64,000 nucleotides of DNA from Patulibacter sp. SYSU D01012 (lineage in GTDB: Bacteria > Actinomycetota > Thermoleophilia > Solirubrobacterales > Solirubrobacteraceae). The stretch covers positions 186,001 to 250,000 of the forward strand of contig NZ_JAFMTB010000001.1 in NCBI RefSeq assembly GCF_017916475.1, given 5' to 3'. How positions within the stretch are numbered: the stretch's first letter is position 1; each line of letters starts with the position of its first letter. The notes beneath the pieces were generated by a model, which saw nothing but the letters and a program-made list of their open reading frames with translations, had not been told where the DNA came from and searched no databases. Below, in pieces: positions 34,301 through 42,645 of the stretch. Position numbers and translations under genes: made by a program.

Positions 34301-34377
34301 TCACGGCGAGCGTCCGGTCCGGGGCGAACCCGGCGACGAGCGTCTCGCGCGCCGCACGGATCCGGCGCACCCGCTGA
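31321..34377 (+). CDS. Large secreted protein with Gly-rich and Ig-like domains
   Basis: 1018-residue protein of unknown function. A signal peptide (about 1-28, ending A-L-A-A) is followed by a Gly-rich domain (about 30-275) starting 'TTVFTPSGAPQTFTVPRG', typical of Gly-rich secreted actinobacterial proteins. Next come a Big-1-like Ig domain (about 298-395), a probable second beta domain (about 395-500), a long beta-rich region with paired cysteines, and a late Ig-like module (about 785-865). It ends in a Pro/Gly linker and a basic domain. No sortase motif or anchor. The start could be the GTG at 31321 or 31330. Likely surface or matrix associated, by inference. Confidence 0.75.
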   Translation: MSGVSYVPRLLFITALAAAGLAPPALAAERTTVFTPSGAPQTFTVPRGVTSVDATAVGGHGGAAQLETWRAGGRGAVVTGRLTGLRAGQRLTVVVGGNGQDGQFYAGGQGGYNGGGDGISAVSSSRAGGGGGASDVRTCAPGDADCDALASRLIVAAGGGGGGGTGNVGNPPSGAGGDAERPGGDVGGDCRGTVEGGRPGSAAGAGAGGRADQGSAGADGAGARGGDGSSLGSAPFSTSGGGGGGLFGGGGGASTGYCSAGGGGGANLVPAGGTAALDDDAEPQVRLTYPVGEVPAHVGELALSSPTVLGSGRAVVRMTTVVTDATGLGVANAGVAFRADDPDVQIGAVSDEGDGTYSTTVRATGATRAVTLRSVVAGLAGDRAATLQVVAAPSTTVVSPADGTAIVRDAGAPDPTVDVSGRADAGADAVDVGCRATDGTWAPLRTAVPVTDGRFAVQVPLARTLETTYGCRLVALPSDPDARTDDGPYAGPSLHLLDLDVERRDGHVVDFAADADGATGAVRIGPVGACGVRPLVLRDGASRLSPALRCGGITGPVPSTVPVTVDGAAAWSVLALSDTDVPMSAAVRDDVEVDAAARDDGGFTVTERTALVRCDAGTDPGAAAPSAATCASVVPAGVELRVVSTVGADGVTVRRTETYRAVDGRDHRILVGAERFGAVRAGRWRVPGVAAPTAFAAGTVLAPEPGVGALRVDLDGAAPGAVVHAPMPSRVVSTGSGYDASWPARTATPDAPVRFATTWIVGATAPGRDDVVDRAIDAARPTIALDGPAAGEAVATDAVRVRGRATAVQDPTVTVGDRSVPVAADGTFALDVPLAPGENRVVARVTDAFGVTAEAVRTVVRRVPPGDSPAGDGGPPAPGPTGPATPRPGSGVVTPPAGTGRAAARPTVTRAGTVGVRGRRRGRLTVSSGLTAACPADGPSCTATLVARTAGRRGPVVGRSAVALRPGARRVLTLRPIGAAARALARGRGVRVVFTASVRSGANPATSVSRAARIRRTR

Positions 34378-34640
34378 GGCGGCGCGGGCCGCGGTCGTCC
34401 GCCGCGGCCCGCCGCTCCGACGCCGTGCCGCCCCCGCGGCCCCCGGGGCGCGCCCGTCCGTCCCCGGCGCGGGTGGCCGGGCGCCGCGGGCCCTCCGCGG
34501 CGCCCGGGCCCGCCTGCGTCCGTCCGCCCCGCCGCCCCCAGGCCCGGCGTGGCGGCCCGGCGCCGGTGCGTCGCTATCCTCGTGGGAGGACGCCGTGTGA
34601 CCGATCCGGCCACAGCACCTCGCACCATCGGAGCTGATCG
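34378..34640. other. GC-rich intergenic region
   Basis: About 263 bases, extremely GC-rich, with a TATCCT -10 box at 34575-34580 and a GGAG ribosome-binding site 8 bases before the DUF151 ATG. Nothing else recognised. Confidence 0.4.
34575..34580 (+). promoter_or_regulatory. Predicted -10 box (TATCCT) for DUF151 gene
   Basis: TANNNT hexamer giving a leader of about 55 bases. Confidence 0.4.
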
Positions 34641-35129
34641 ATGCAGGAGATGACCATCTACGGCGTGAGCTTCGACATGGTCGGCAAGCAGCCGATCGTG
34701 CTGCTCAAGTGCGCCGAGTCCAACCGCTTCCTGCCGATCTGGATCGGGCACCCCGAGGCCGCGGCGATCCTCATGCGCCTGCAGGGCGCCTCCACCCCGC
34801 GCCCGATGACGCACGACCTGATGGTCGACGTGCTCGAGCAGTTCGACGTCCGCTGCACCCGCGTGGCCGTCACGGAGCTGCGCGACAACACCTTCTACGC
34901 GACGATCACGCTCGAGCAGAACGGCCGCGAGGTCGAGATCGACTCGCGCCCGTCGGACGCCCTCGCCTTCGCCGTCCGCTGCGGCGCGCCGATCTTCGCC
35001 GCCGACGACGTGATCGAGGAGTCGGCGATCGAGTTCGACAAGAACAGCGACGAGAGCGACGACGTGGTCGACCGCTTCCGCTCGTTCCTGGACCAGGTCA
35101 ACCCCGAGGACTTCGGCAAGCAGGGCTGA
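34641..35129 (+). CDS. Bifunctional nuclease family protein (DUF151)
   Basis: 162-residue protein of the DUF151/BFN family, some plant members of which have both RNase and DNase activity. Core sequence is 'VLLKCAESNRFLPIWIGHPEAAAI', 'LMVDVLEQFDV' and 'IDSRPSDALAFAVRCGAPIFA'. The acidic C-terminal helix is typical. ATG with GGAG 8 bases upstream; single-gene unit. The bacterial substrate is not established. Confidence 0.9.
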   Translation: MQEMTIYGVSFDMVGKQPIVLLKCAESNRFLPIWIGHPEAAAILMRLQGASTPRPMTHDLMVDVLEQFDVRCTRVAVTELRDNTFYATITLEQNGREVEIDSRPSDALAFAVRCGAPIFAADDVIEESAIEFDKNSDESDDVVDRFRSFLDQVNPEDFGKQG

Positions 35130-35138
35130 CGCGCGGGC

Positions 35139-35342
35139 CTACGCGGCGCCGCGCGCCGTCGTCAGGCCGCCGCGCAGCGCCGACCGCGGCTCCCGCCGGA
35201 CGAGCGACGCCGCCCGCTGCACCGCGGTGCGGGCGCCGGCGACGTCCCGTCCCGTGACGTCGCCGAACGTCCGCCGGACCGCGTCCAGGCTCGGCGCGCG
35301 GCCGGTGCCGGGGGCGACGAGACGACGGGGAGCGCGGTCCAT
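35139..35342 (-). CDS. Small basic hypothetical protein
   Basis: 67-residue reading frame convergent to DUF151. No family recognised. Two things favour a real gene: nearly all third codon positions are G or C, as in true genes here, and a TACCGT -10 box sits exactly 6 bases before the ATG, the leaderless pattern seen elsewhere in the window. The sequence is Arg/Ala-rich with a central 'SLDAVRRTFGDVTGRDVAGA' segment. Confidence 0.45.
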   Translation of the reverse strand: MDRAPRRLVAPGTGRAPSLDAVRRTFGDVTGRDVAGARTAVQRAASLVRREPRSALRGGLTTARGAA

Positions 35343-35348
35343 GAGGAC

Positions 35349-35354
35349 ACGGTA
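35349..35354 (-). promoter_or_regulatory. Predicted leaderless -10 box (TACCGT)
   Basis: TANNNT hexamer 6 bases upstream of the ATG at 35342 on the minus strand. Confidence 0.4.
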
Positions 35355-35490
35355 GGCGCGCCGCCGGGCCACGTCTTGGGCCGTTCGTCCCTCGTGCGGG
35401 GCCTGACGTTGTCCACCCGGGCGGGGAGGGGCCGGCCGTGGCCGTCGGCGGAACGCCACCGCGCTGGCCCCGGGCCCGGCCCCGTCGCCC

Positions 35491-36429
35491 CTACGCGGCG
35501 GCGGGGTGCGCCCGCAGCGCCAGCTCCACCAGCCGCGCCACCAGGTCGTCGAAGCTCATGCCCGCCGCCTCGGCCGCGACGGGCAGGTAGCTCGTGTGGG
35601 TCAGGCCGGGCACGGCGTCGACCTCGAGCACCGTCAGGTCGCCCGTGGTGCGGTCGGCCAGCAGGTCGACGCGGGCGAAGCCGCGGCAGCCGAGCGCCTC
35701 GAAGGCCCGCAGCGCGAGCGCCTCGACCGCGGCGGCCGTCGCGGGCTCCAGGTCGGCCGGGCACGTGAACGTGCTCTGGCCGATCGTGTACCGGGCCGTG
35801 TACGGATCCAGGTCGCGGGGGTGGACCTCGACGATCGGGAGCGTCTCGCCGCCGACGACCGACACGGACAGGTCGTGTCCGTCGACGTGGTGCTCGAGCA
35901 GCACGCGATCGCCGTACGAGAGCGCCGCGACGAGCGCACCCGGCGCCTCGTCCGGCCGCCGCACCATCCGCAGGCCCAGGGCCGAGCCCTGCCGCGCCGG
36001 CTTGACGACCAGCGGGTAGCCCAGGCGCTCGCCCACGCGGCCGAGCGCGTCGGCCGCGCCGAGCTGCTTGAACGCCGATCCGGACACGCTCACCGCGTCC
36101 GGCGTCGGCACGCCCGCGGCGGCCAGCGCGCGCTTGGCCACCACCTTGTCCCAGCAGCGCTCGCACGCGCCGGGGCCCGAGCCCGTGTACGGGATCTCGA
36201 GCACCTCGAGCAGCTCCTGCACGGTGCCGTCCTCGCCGTCCTCGCCGTGCAGCGCGACGAACGCCACGTCGGGCCGCAGGTCCGCGAGGGTCCGCACCAG
36301 GTCGTGGTCGACGTCGACGCCGTGGACCTCGTGGCCCTGCCGGCGCAGCGCCTCCTCGACGCGCTGGCCGGACTGGAGGGACACCTGCCGCTCGAGCGAG
36401 CGGCCGCCCTGGAGCACCGCGACGCGCAT
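35491..36429 (-). CDS. Second D-Ala-D-Ala ligase-like ATP-grasp protein
   Basis: 312-residue Ddl-fold protein: 'LQGGRSLERQVSLQSG', 'ALHGEDGEDGTVQELLEVL', 'KPARQGSALGLRMV' and 'VLEVDAVPGLTHTSYLP'. It keeps the first glutamate, the 'GS' serine and the metal-binding D and E. However, the canonical N-T pair of the metal/phosphate motif is D-A, and the YDYEAKY loop is replaced by 'PYTARYTIGQ'. It is coupled to the upstream aminotransferase (TGATG overlap). It could be a housekeeping Ddl paralogue or a ligase for another dipeptide. Confidence 0.8.
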   Translation of the reverse strand: MRVAVLQGGRSLERQVSLQSGQRVEEALRRQGHEVHGVDVDHDLVRTLADLRPDVAFVALHGEDGEDGTVQELLEVLEIPYTGSGPGACERCWDKVVAKRALAAAGVPTPDAVSVSGSAFKQLGAADALGRVGERLGYPLVVKPARQGSALGLRMVRRPDEAPGALVAALSYGDRVLLEHHVDGHDLSVSVVGGETLPIVEVHPRDLDPYTARYTIGQSTFTCPADLEPATAAAVEALALRAFEALGCRGFARVDLLADRTTGDLTVLEVDAVPGLTHTSYLPVAAEAAGMSFDDLVARLVELALRAHPAAA

Positions 36430-38015
36430 CACGCCGTCCCCCGCCGGCGGCCGGCCGTCCGCAGGGGCACGATCGGCGCGTTCGCCGTCCGTCCCGGATG
36501 GGGTGGCGTGACGTAGCCGCCGCGGCCCCCGACGGCGCGCGGGCCGCGGGCGACGGGCCCGGCCCCCGGGCCGTCGGGGGCCGGGCGCACCGGCCCGCCG
36601 TCGGCCGACACGGCGCGCGCACCCGCGCCGTGGGCGCCCGCCCCGCTCCCGCCGGCGGCGCCGCCGCGGCCGCGCGACCCGCCGGTCAGCGACGCATACA
36701 GCTCGATCTGCTCGGCCACGACCGCGCCGATGCGCGCGACGCCCTCGGCGATCGCCTCCTCCGTCACGCCCGAGAAGTTGATGCGCATCGAGTCGCCGCC
36801 GCGCCCGTCCAGGAACGCGCCGCGACCGGGGACGAAGGCCACGTCGCGCTGCAGCGCCCGGGCCAGCAGGTCGGTCGTGTCCAGGTAGTCGGGCAGCGTG
36901 ACCCAGACGAACAGGCCGCCCTGCGGCCGCGTCCACGTCGCGCCCTCGGGCATGTGCCGCTCGAGCGCGTCGAGCATCACGTCGCGCCGCGCGCGGTACA
37001 CCTCGGCCTGGTGGCGCACGTAGTCGCGCCAGTCGCGCTCGCGGAAGTAGTACGAGACGAACAGCTGCGAGAGCGCGGACGAGTTCAGGTCGCTGCCCTG
37101 CTTGCCCACGACCATCTTCTGCCGCACGGGCGCGGGCGCGACGGCCCAGCCGACGCGGATCCCGGGCGAGAGGATCTTCGACAGCGTGCCGGCGTAGATG
37201 ACGAAGCGCCCCTCGTCGAGCGAGTAGAGCGTCGGCAGCGACTCGCCCTCGTACCGCAGCAGCCCGTACGGGTTGTCCTCGAGCACGAGGATCTGGCGCT
37301 CCTGCGCGATCTGCACCAGGCGCCGGCGGCGCTCGAGCGACATCGTCACGCCGCCCGGGTTCTGGAACGTCGGGATCGTGTAGATGAACTTCGGCTTGCG
37401 GCCCTCGGCGGCCAGGCGCTCGAGGGTCTCCTCGAGCAGGTCGATCCGCATGCCGTCCTCGTCCATCTCGATCTGCACGAGGTCGGCCTCGTACGCGGAG
37501 AACGTGGGGACGGCGCCCGGGTACGTCGGCGCCTCGGCGATGACGACGTCGCCCGCGTCGACGAGCGTCTTGCAGACCAGGTCGATGACCTGCTGGCCGC
37601 CGGTCGTGACGAGGATCTCGTCCTCGTCGACGATCGTGCCCTCGGCCGCCATCACCTCGGTCAGCACCGGGCGGATGTCGGCCATGCCCTCCGTCGGCGC
37701 GTACTGCAGGGCCCGGGCGGAGTCCCCGGCGGCCATGTGCGAGAGCACCTGCGCCAGGTCCTCGGCCGGGAACAGCGTCGTGTCGGCCAGGCCGCCGGCG
37801 AGCGAGATGACCTCGGGCCGCTCGGTCAGCGCCATGATGTCGCGCATCGCCGAGCTCTTCATCACGCGCGTGCGCTGCGCGAACAGCCCGGCGTAGCGCT
37901 CCAGGTCGCCCGTCGGGCGCGCGGGAGAGCCTGCGGCCGCCGAGGACGGTCCGGCGGCTGCCGCCGCGGCGCCGGGGGCCTGCGGGGCGGTCGGGTCCGG
38001 GTCCTCTACAGTCAT
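36429..38015 (-). CDS. PLP-dependent class I/II aminotransferase with long C-terminal tail
   Basis: 528-residue protein of the LysN / 2-aminoadipate aminotransferase group. Visible: 'TTGGQQVIDLVCKTL', 'EAPTYPGAVPTF', 'TIPTFQNPGGVTM', 'EDNPYGLLRYEG', the PLP lysine in 'AGTLSKILSPGIRVGW' and 'MRINFSGV'. The core ends near residue 435; about 90 further residues are Gly/Pro/Arg-rich and look disordered. The N-terminus has a Pro/Ala stretch. A TACCGT box 7 bases before the ATG suggests a leaderless mRNA. The substrate is unknown. Confidence 0.88.
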   Translation of the reverse strand: MTVEDPDPTAPQAPGAAAAAAGPSSAAAGSPARPTGDLERYAGLFAQRTRVMKSSAMRDIMALTERPEVISLAGGLADTTLFPAEDLAQVLSHMAAGDSARALQYAPTEGMADIRPVLTEVMAAEGTIVDEDEILVTTGGQQVIDLVCKTLVDAGDVVIAEAPTYPGAVPTFSAYEADLVQIEMDEDGMRIDLLEETLERLAAEGRKPKFIYTIPTFQNPGGVTMSLERRRRLVQIAQERQILVLEDNPYGLLRYEGESLPTLYSLDEGRFVIYAGTLSKILSPGIRVGWAVAPAPVRQKMVVGKQGSDLNSSALSQLFVSYYFRERDWRDYVRHQAEVYRARRDVMLDALERHMPEGATWTRPQGGLFVWVTLPDYLDTTDLLARALQRDVAFVPGRGAFLDGRGGDSMRINFSGVTEEAIAEGVARIGAVVAEQIELYASLTGGSRGRGGAAGGSGAGAHGAGARAVSADGGPVRPAPDGPGAGPVARGPRAVGGRGGYVTPPHPGRTANAPIVPLRTAGRRRGTA

Positions 38016-38022
38016 GCGCGGA

Positions 38023-38028
38023 ACGGTA
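38023..38028 (-). promoter_or_regulatory. Predicted leaderless -10 box (TACCGT)
   Basis: Minus-strand TANNNT hexamer 7 bases upstream of the aminotransferase ATG, in the 20-base divergent gap. Confidence 0.4.
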
Positions 38029-38035
38029 TCGCCCT

Positions 38036-38611
38036 ATGAACTACGTCCTCGACATCCTCCAGGGCATCGGCGTCGCGGCAGCGGCCGGTGTCAGCCCCTT
38101 CCTCCCGCTCGCGGTCGCGGCGGTGGCGGGGCTGGCGAACCTGGGCGCCAACTACGACGGGACGTCCTTCTCCGTCCTCGAGTCCCCCGTGGTGCTCGTG
38201 GCCGCGATCGTCCTGGCGGTCGCCGCGATCGTCGCGCGCCGCCAGCTCGAGGCCCCGCACGTGGAGCGCGCGCTCCTGGGCCTGGGCGTGATCTTCGGCG
38301 CGGTGGTGTGCGCCGCCACCGTCGCCGACCGCAGCGACACGTGGTGGCCCGGCCTGATCGCCGGCGCGCTCGCCGCGCTCGTCACCGGCCTGGCCGTGCA
38401 GTCGCTCCTGCGCCGCACCCGCGCCCGCCTGGACGACGAGCAGCGCACGCTGCTCTCCACCGGCTCCGCCCTCGGCGCGGCCCTGGTCGCGATCCTCTCC
38501 GTCGTGCTGCCCCCCGTCGGCCTGATCGCCGTCGCCGCCGGCATCTGGCTGTACTTCGGCGGCCGGCGGCAGGAGGCCAGCAAGCACGCCGGCCTCCGCA
38601 TCCTGCGCTAG
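38036..38611 (+). CDS. DUF4126-like membrane protein
   Basis: 191-residue polytopic membrane protein with about five helices. The N-terminus 'MNYVLDILQGIGVAAAAGVSPFLPLAV' matches the DUF4126 pattern of a small membrane family of unknown function. It is first of a plus-strand run with the phosphodiesterase, GtrA and GT87-like genes, 9 bases before the next likely start. Confidence 0.75.
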   Translation: MNYVLDILQGIGVAAAAGVSPFLPLAVAAVAGLANLGANYDGTSFSVLESPVVLVAAIVLAVAAIVARRQLEAPHVERALLGLGVIFGAVVCAATVADRSDTWWPGLIAGALAALVTGLAVQSLLRRTRARLDDEQRTLLSTGSALGAALVAILSVVLPPVGLIAVAAGIWLYFGGRRQEASKHAGLRILR

Positions 38612-38620
38612 GAGTCCCCC

Positions 38621-40147
38621 GTTCCCGCCGCCCCGCAGCGCCCGGCGCGGCGCCGGCTGATCTTCGCCGTCATCGACGGCTGCGATCCCGCCCAGCTGCG
38701 CCGCGCCATCGACGCCGGCGTGGCGCCCGTGCTGGCGCGCGCCGTGCGGGACGGCGCCCTCCACGAGTCCGTGGCGGCGTTCCCGTCCGTCACCCCGGTG
38801 TGCGCGACCAGCCTGGCCACCGGCGTGCGCCAGGACCGCCACCGCATCCCGTCCATCAACTGGTGGGACCGCTCGCGCGGCCGCTACGTCGAGTACGGCA
38901 GCAGCTTCCAGGCCTCGCGGCGCCTGGGCATCGGGCGGCAGCTGCAGGACGTCACCTACCACCTGAACGGCCGCCACCTGGCGCCCGAGGTCGAGACGGT
39001 CTACGAGGCGCTCGACGACCTGGGCGTGCGCACGGGCGGGACGACGTTCCTGATCACCCGCGGCCGCCACCGCCACCCGATCGCGCGCGACTCGGCGCTC
39101 GGGCGGGTCGCCGCGGTGCTCTTCCGCACCCCGGTGATGGGGCCGAAGGAGCTGTTCTTCGCCGACCTGGTCTCGACGCGCGACACGGGCGAGCGGTCGC
39201 GCTTCGGTCACCCCGGCATGCGCGACCAGCACGCCGGCGGCGTCACGGCCTACATGCTCGAGCACGACCTGGTCGACTTCGCGCTGCTCTCGCTGCCGGA
39301 CAACGACACGCACAGCCACAAGCACGGCCCCGACGCGCAGGTCGAGTCGATCGCGCTGGCCGACGCGCAGCTGCAGCGCGTCGCCGAGGCCGCCGGGGGC
39401 ATCGACCGCTTCTTCGCGGAGTGGGCCCTCGTCGTGGCGTCCGACCACACCCACACGCGCGTCGAGCGCGGCGCCGACCCGCGGCCGGCGTTCGCCGAGT
39501 TCGGCATCACGGGACCGTCGGGCCGCAAGCCCGGCGACCGCATCGCGTACTGCCCCGCCTCGCGCGCGGCCATGGTCTACGCCCTGGACCCGGAGGAGCG
39601 CGCCGAGCTCGTGCCGCGGCTGGCGGCCGCGGGACGCACCGCGGACGGGGTCGAGCTCGTCGTCTGGCGGGACGAGGAGGGGCGCGGGGTGATCGCGAGC
39701 GGCGCCGAGTCGCCCGTGCAGGGCGTCCTGCGCTTCGCGCCCGGCGACGCGGTGGCCGACGAGCGCGGCGGCCGCTGGGACGTCGACGGCGACCTGGGGA
39801 TCGTCGGCGCCGAGGTCGTCGACGGCGTGCTGCGGAGCGCGTCGCACCCCGACCCGCTCGGCCGCTGCTGGTCGGCGCTGACGTGCGTCAACTCGGGCGA
39901 CGTCCTGCTGTCGGCGGCCGCCGGGGTGGAGTTCCCGGACTGGGGCGGGATCGACCACGTCGGCGGCGGCAGCCACGGGTCGCTGCGCGCCGACGATTCG
40001 GTTGGCATCCTCATCCACACCGGACTCCACGACCAGGACGATCCGCGCGGCCGGCCCGAGCTGGCGCCGGAGGCCTGGTCCATCGAGGACGCGACGCCGA
40101 TCGTGCTGCGCCACTTCCGCGCGCTGCAGGCGGCCCCCGACGCATGA
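38621..40147 (+). CDS. Alkaline phosphatase superfamily phosphodiesterase
   Basis: About 508 residues of the type I phosphodiesterase/nucleotide pyrophosphatase fold. Metal-site parts are visible: 'IFAVIDGCDP', the nucleophile region 'FPSVTPVCATSLATG', 'LPDNDTHSHKHGP' and 'ASDHTHT'. The first metal-binding Asp lies upstream of the first canonical start codon (GTG 38720), and the frame is closed by the preceding TAG. The best-placed start is a GTT at 38621, 6 bases after AGGAG. If GTG 38720 were used the enzyme would lack a metal ligand. Stop overlaps gtrA as ATGA. Confidence 0.8.
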   Translation, partial: VPAAPQRPARRRLIFAVIDGCDPAQLRRAIDAGVAPVLARAVRDGALHESVAAFPSVTPVCATSLATGVRQDRHRIPSINWWDRSRGRYVEYGSSFQASRRLGIGRQLQDVTYHLNGRHLAPEVETVYEALDDLGVRTGGTTFLITRGRHRHPIARDSALGRVAAVLFRTPVMGPKELFFADLVSTRDTGERSRFGHPGMRDQHAGGVTAYMLEHDLVDFALLSLPDNDTHSHKHGPDAQVESIALADAQLQRVAEAAGGIDRFFAEWALVVASDHTHTRVERGADPRPAFAEFGITGPSGRKPGDRIAYCPASRAAMVYALDPEERAELVPRLAAAGRTADGVELVVWRDEEGRGVIASGAESPVQGVLRFAPGDAVADERGGRWDVDGDLGIVGAEVVDGVLRSASHPDPLGRCWSALTCVNSGDVLLSAAAGVEFPDWGGIDHVGGGSHGSLRADDSVGILIHTGLHDQDDPRGRPELAPEAWSIEDATPIVLRHFRALQAAPDA

Positions 40148-40605
40148 GCACCTCCGAGTTCGAGATCCCCGTCCGGGCCCCGCTACCCCTGTCCGCCCGC
40201 GTGGCCGCGGCCGCGCGCAGCCGGGCCGCGTGGGCGCAGCTGCTGCGGTTCTCGGTCGTCGGCGCCGGCGGCGCGGTGGTCAACCTGGTCGTCTTCGCGG
40301 TGACGGCGCGCGGGCTGGGCCTGGACTTCCGCCTGGCGGCGGTGCTCGCCTTCCTCGTCGCCGTCACGAACAACTTCGCCCTGAACAAGCTGTGGACGTT
40401 CCGCGGCGCGAGCGGGCACGCGGGCTTCCAGGCGGCCCGCTTCGTGGCCGTCTCGCTCGCCGGGCTGGCGGTCAACCTGCTGGTCCTGCACGTGCTCGTC
40501 GACGTCCTGGGCACCGATGCGCTGGTGGGCCAAGCGGCCGCGATCGTCGCCGCGACGCCCATGAGCTTCGTCGGCAACAAGCTGTGGAGCTTCGCGCACC
40601 GATGA
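40144..40605 (+). CDS. GtrA family membrane protein
   Basis: 153-residue protein with four transmembrane helices and the GtrA signatures 'LLRFSVVGAGGAVVNLVVF', 'NFALNKLWTFRG' and 'SFVGNKLWSF'. GtrA proteins are proposed to flip polyprenyl-linked sugars for surface glycan modification. ATGA overlaps couple it to both neighbours, so it likely works with the GT87-like protein next door. Confidence 0.9.
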   Translation: MSTSEFEIPVRAPLPLSARVAAAARSRAAWAQLLRFSVVGAGGAVVNLVVFAVTARGLGLDFRLAAVLAFLVAVTNNFALNKLWTFRGASGHAGFQAARFVAVSLAGLAVNLLVLHVLVDVLGTDALVGQAAAIVAATPMSFVGNKLWSFAHR

Positions 40606-42578
40606 CGGCGGGCGGCCCGGCCGGCGGAGGGCGCGGGCAGGGACGGGGAGCGCGGGGCGTGGACGACGGCCGGTGGTCCCGGGGCCGGTCCGGCGGTCCG
40701 GCGCGGCGCGTCGGCGGCGCGGTGGCCGGCCTGCTGCTCGCCCTCGCGCTGCTGCTGGGCGGAGCCGGCGTCGCGGGGGCGCAGACCGCCGCCGGCGGCA
40801 CGGATGCCCGGACCACCGCGGGTCCCGCCGCCGCGGCTGCGCGCACCACGGGGACCGCCCTGCCGGCGCAGACCACGACCCGGGCGGCGTTCCCCACCCC
40901 CGCCGGCTCGACCGACCCGAACGGGGTCACGTCGCCGACGGACCGCGACACGCCCCCGGCGGGCCACCGCCTGACGGCCGCGCAGGCCGAGGCGATCGCC
41001 CGCGCCGACCCGAAGGCCGCGAAGGTCCGCCGCGGCACGAAGGGCAGCTACGACAGCATCTTCCTGAAGGGCCAGACCCGGTGGCAGCTGTCGATCTACG
41101 CGCCCGGCAAGCCGCTGCGCGAGATCGGTCAGGTCATCGTCGACGACGCCAGCGGCAAGGTCACCGAGTCGTGGGACGGCCCGTACGTGGCGTGGACGAT
41201 GGCGCGCGGGTACGACGGCGCGTTCGGCCGGTCGATCACCAACCCGTGGCTGTGGGCGCTCCTGTGCGTCCTGTTCCTCGTCCCCTTCGTCAGCGTGCGG
41301 CCGCTGCGGGGGCCCCCGCTCGCCTTCCTGGCCGTGGCGGGGTTCAGCGCCCCGCTGGCGTTCTTCAACAACGCGCGGCTGGACTGGGCGGTGCCGCTGT
41401 CCTTCGCGCTGCTGCTGGGCCTGTTCGCGTGGTCGACGTGGCGCGGGCTGCGGCGGCCGCGGCGGGCCCCGCGCGACCTGCTGATCGGGCTGCCGGTCGC
41501 GGGCCTCGTGCTGCTGGGCGTCGCGCTGCTCGCGTTCCGGATCGTCCTGAACGTCACCGACGGCAACGTCATCGACGTCGGCTACGCCAGCGTGGTCGGC
41601 GCGGACCGCATCGGCCACGGCCAGTCGCTCTACGGCGTGTTCCCCAAGGACGTCGGCCGCGGCGACACCTACGGTCCGCTGACGTACCTGGCGTACGTGC
41701 CGTTCGAGCAGCTCTTCCCCTGGAGCGGCCGCTGGGACGACCTGCCCGCGGCGCACGCGGCCGCGATCGGCTTCGACGTCCTGACCGCCGGGCTGCTGTG
41801 GCTCGTCGGCCGGCGGCAGGAGACCGACCCGGTCGCGGGCCGGCGGCGCGGCGTCCTCTACGCCTACCTGTGGCTCGCATGCCCGTGGACCGCGTACTGC
41901 CTGAACTCGAACGCGAACGACGCCCTCGTGGCCGTCGCGATGGCGCTGCTGCTGGCGTTCGGCGCGCGGCCGTTCGGGCGCGGCCTGGCGGCCGGCGCGG
42001 CGGGCGCGGCGAAGATCGCCCCGTTCGCGGTCCTGCCGGTCCTGGCGACGCGGCGGCGGGTGGCGCCGACGGTGGCCGTCGAGCACGGCCGGCCCGCCTG
42101 GCGGCCGGTGATCGGGGTGGCGCTCGGCGCCGCCGTCGTGGTCCTCGTCACGGGCCTGGTCGTCCTGCGCGGCGAGCCGGTGCGGCTGCTGCTGGACCGC
42201 ACGGTCGGCTACCAGGCGGGCCGCGACGCGCCGTTCATGCCGTGGGGCTACTACGACCTGGGCGCGGCCCGCGACGTCGTCCGCGTGCTGGCGGTCGGCT
42301 TCGCGCTGCTCGTCGCGGTCCTCCCCCGCCGCCACGACCTGACGGGCACCGCGGCGATCGTCCTCGCCGTCCTGCTCGGCCTGCAGATGGCGACGGAGTA
42401 CTGGTTCTACCTGTACCTGACGTGGCTGCTCCCCCTGATCTTCGTCGCGGCCGCCGGCGACCGACCGCTGCGCTGGCTGGTCTCGCGCGACCCGCGCGAG
42501 ACCGTGGTGCCCCGGATGCACGGGCCGCTGCCGAAGGAGGACGCGCCCTGGGCTGCGGGGGCGCCGGACGGGGCCTGA
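40602..42578 (+). CDS. Polytopic membrane glycosyltransferase-like protein (GT87/DUF2029-like)
   Basis: 658-residue membrane protein. A signal-like helix (about 38-60) is followed by an extracellular Thr/Ala-rich linker and a PepSY-like segment ('LTAAQAEAIARADPKAAKVRR'). About ten transmembrane helices from residue 210 follow, with features of polyprenyl-phosphate-mannose glycosyltransferases such as 'TYGPLTYLAYVPFEQLFPW' and 'NSNANDALVAVAMALLLAFGA'. The PepSY-like N-terminus fused to a GT87-type core is unusual. ATGA overlap with gtrA. Donor and acceptor are unknown. Confidence 0.75.
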   Translation: MTAGGPAGGGRGQGRGARGVDDGRWSRGRSGGPARRVGGAVAGLLLALALLLGGAGVAGAQTAAGGTDARTTAGPAAAAARTTGTALPAQTTTRAAFPTPAGSTDPNGVTSPTDRDTPPAGHRLTAAQAEAIARADPKAAKVRRGTKGSYDSIFLKGQTRWQLSIYAPGKPLREIGQVIVDDASGKVTESWDGPYVAWTMARGYDGAFGRSITNPWLWALLCVLFLVPFVSVRPLRGPPLAFLAVAGFSAPLAFFNNARLDWAVPLSFALLLGLFAWSTWRGLRRPRRAPRDLLIGLPVAGLVLLGVALLAFRIVLNVTDGNVIDVGYASVVGADRIGHGQSLYGVFPKDVGRGDTYGPLTYLAYVPFEQLFPWSGRWDDLPAAHAAAIGFDVLTAGLLWLVGRRQETDPVAGRRRGVLYAYLWLACPWTAYCLNSNANDALVAVAMALLLAFGARPFGRGLAAGAAGAAKIAPFAVLPVLATRRRVAPTVAVEHGRPAWRPVIGVALGAAVVVLVTGLVVLRGEPVRLLLDRTVGYQAGRDAPFMPWGYYDLGAARDVVRVLAVGFALLVAVLPRRHDLTGTAAIVLAVLLGLQMATEYWFYLYLTWLLPLIFVAAAGDRPLRWLVSRDPRETVVPRMHGPLPKEDAPWAAGAPDGA

Positions 42579-42645
42579 GGGGCCGGGTGGCCCGGGTGGC
42601 CCGGCGGCTGGGCGCGGCGGGCGGCCGGGCGGCGCGGGCGGAGCG

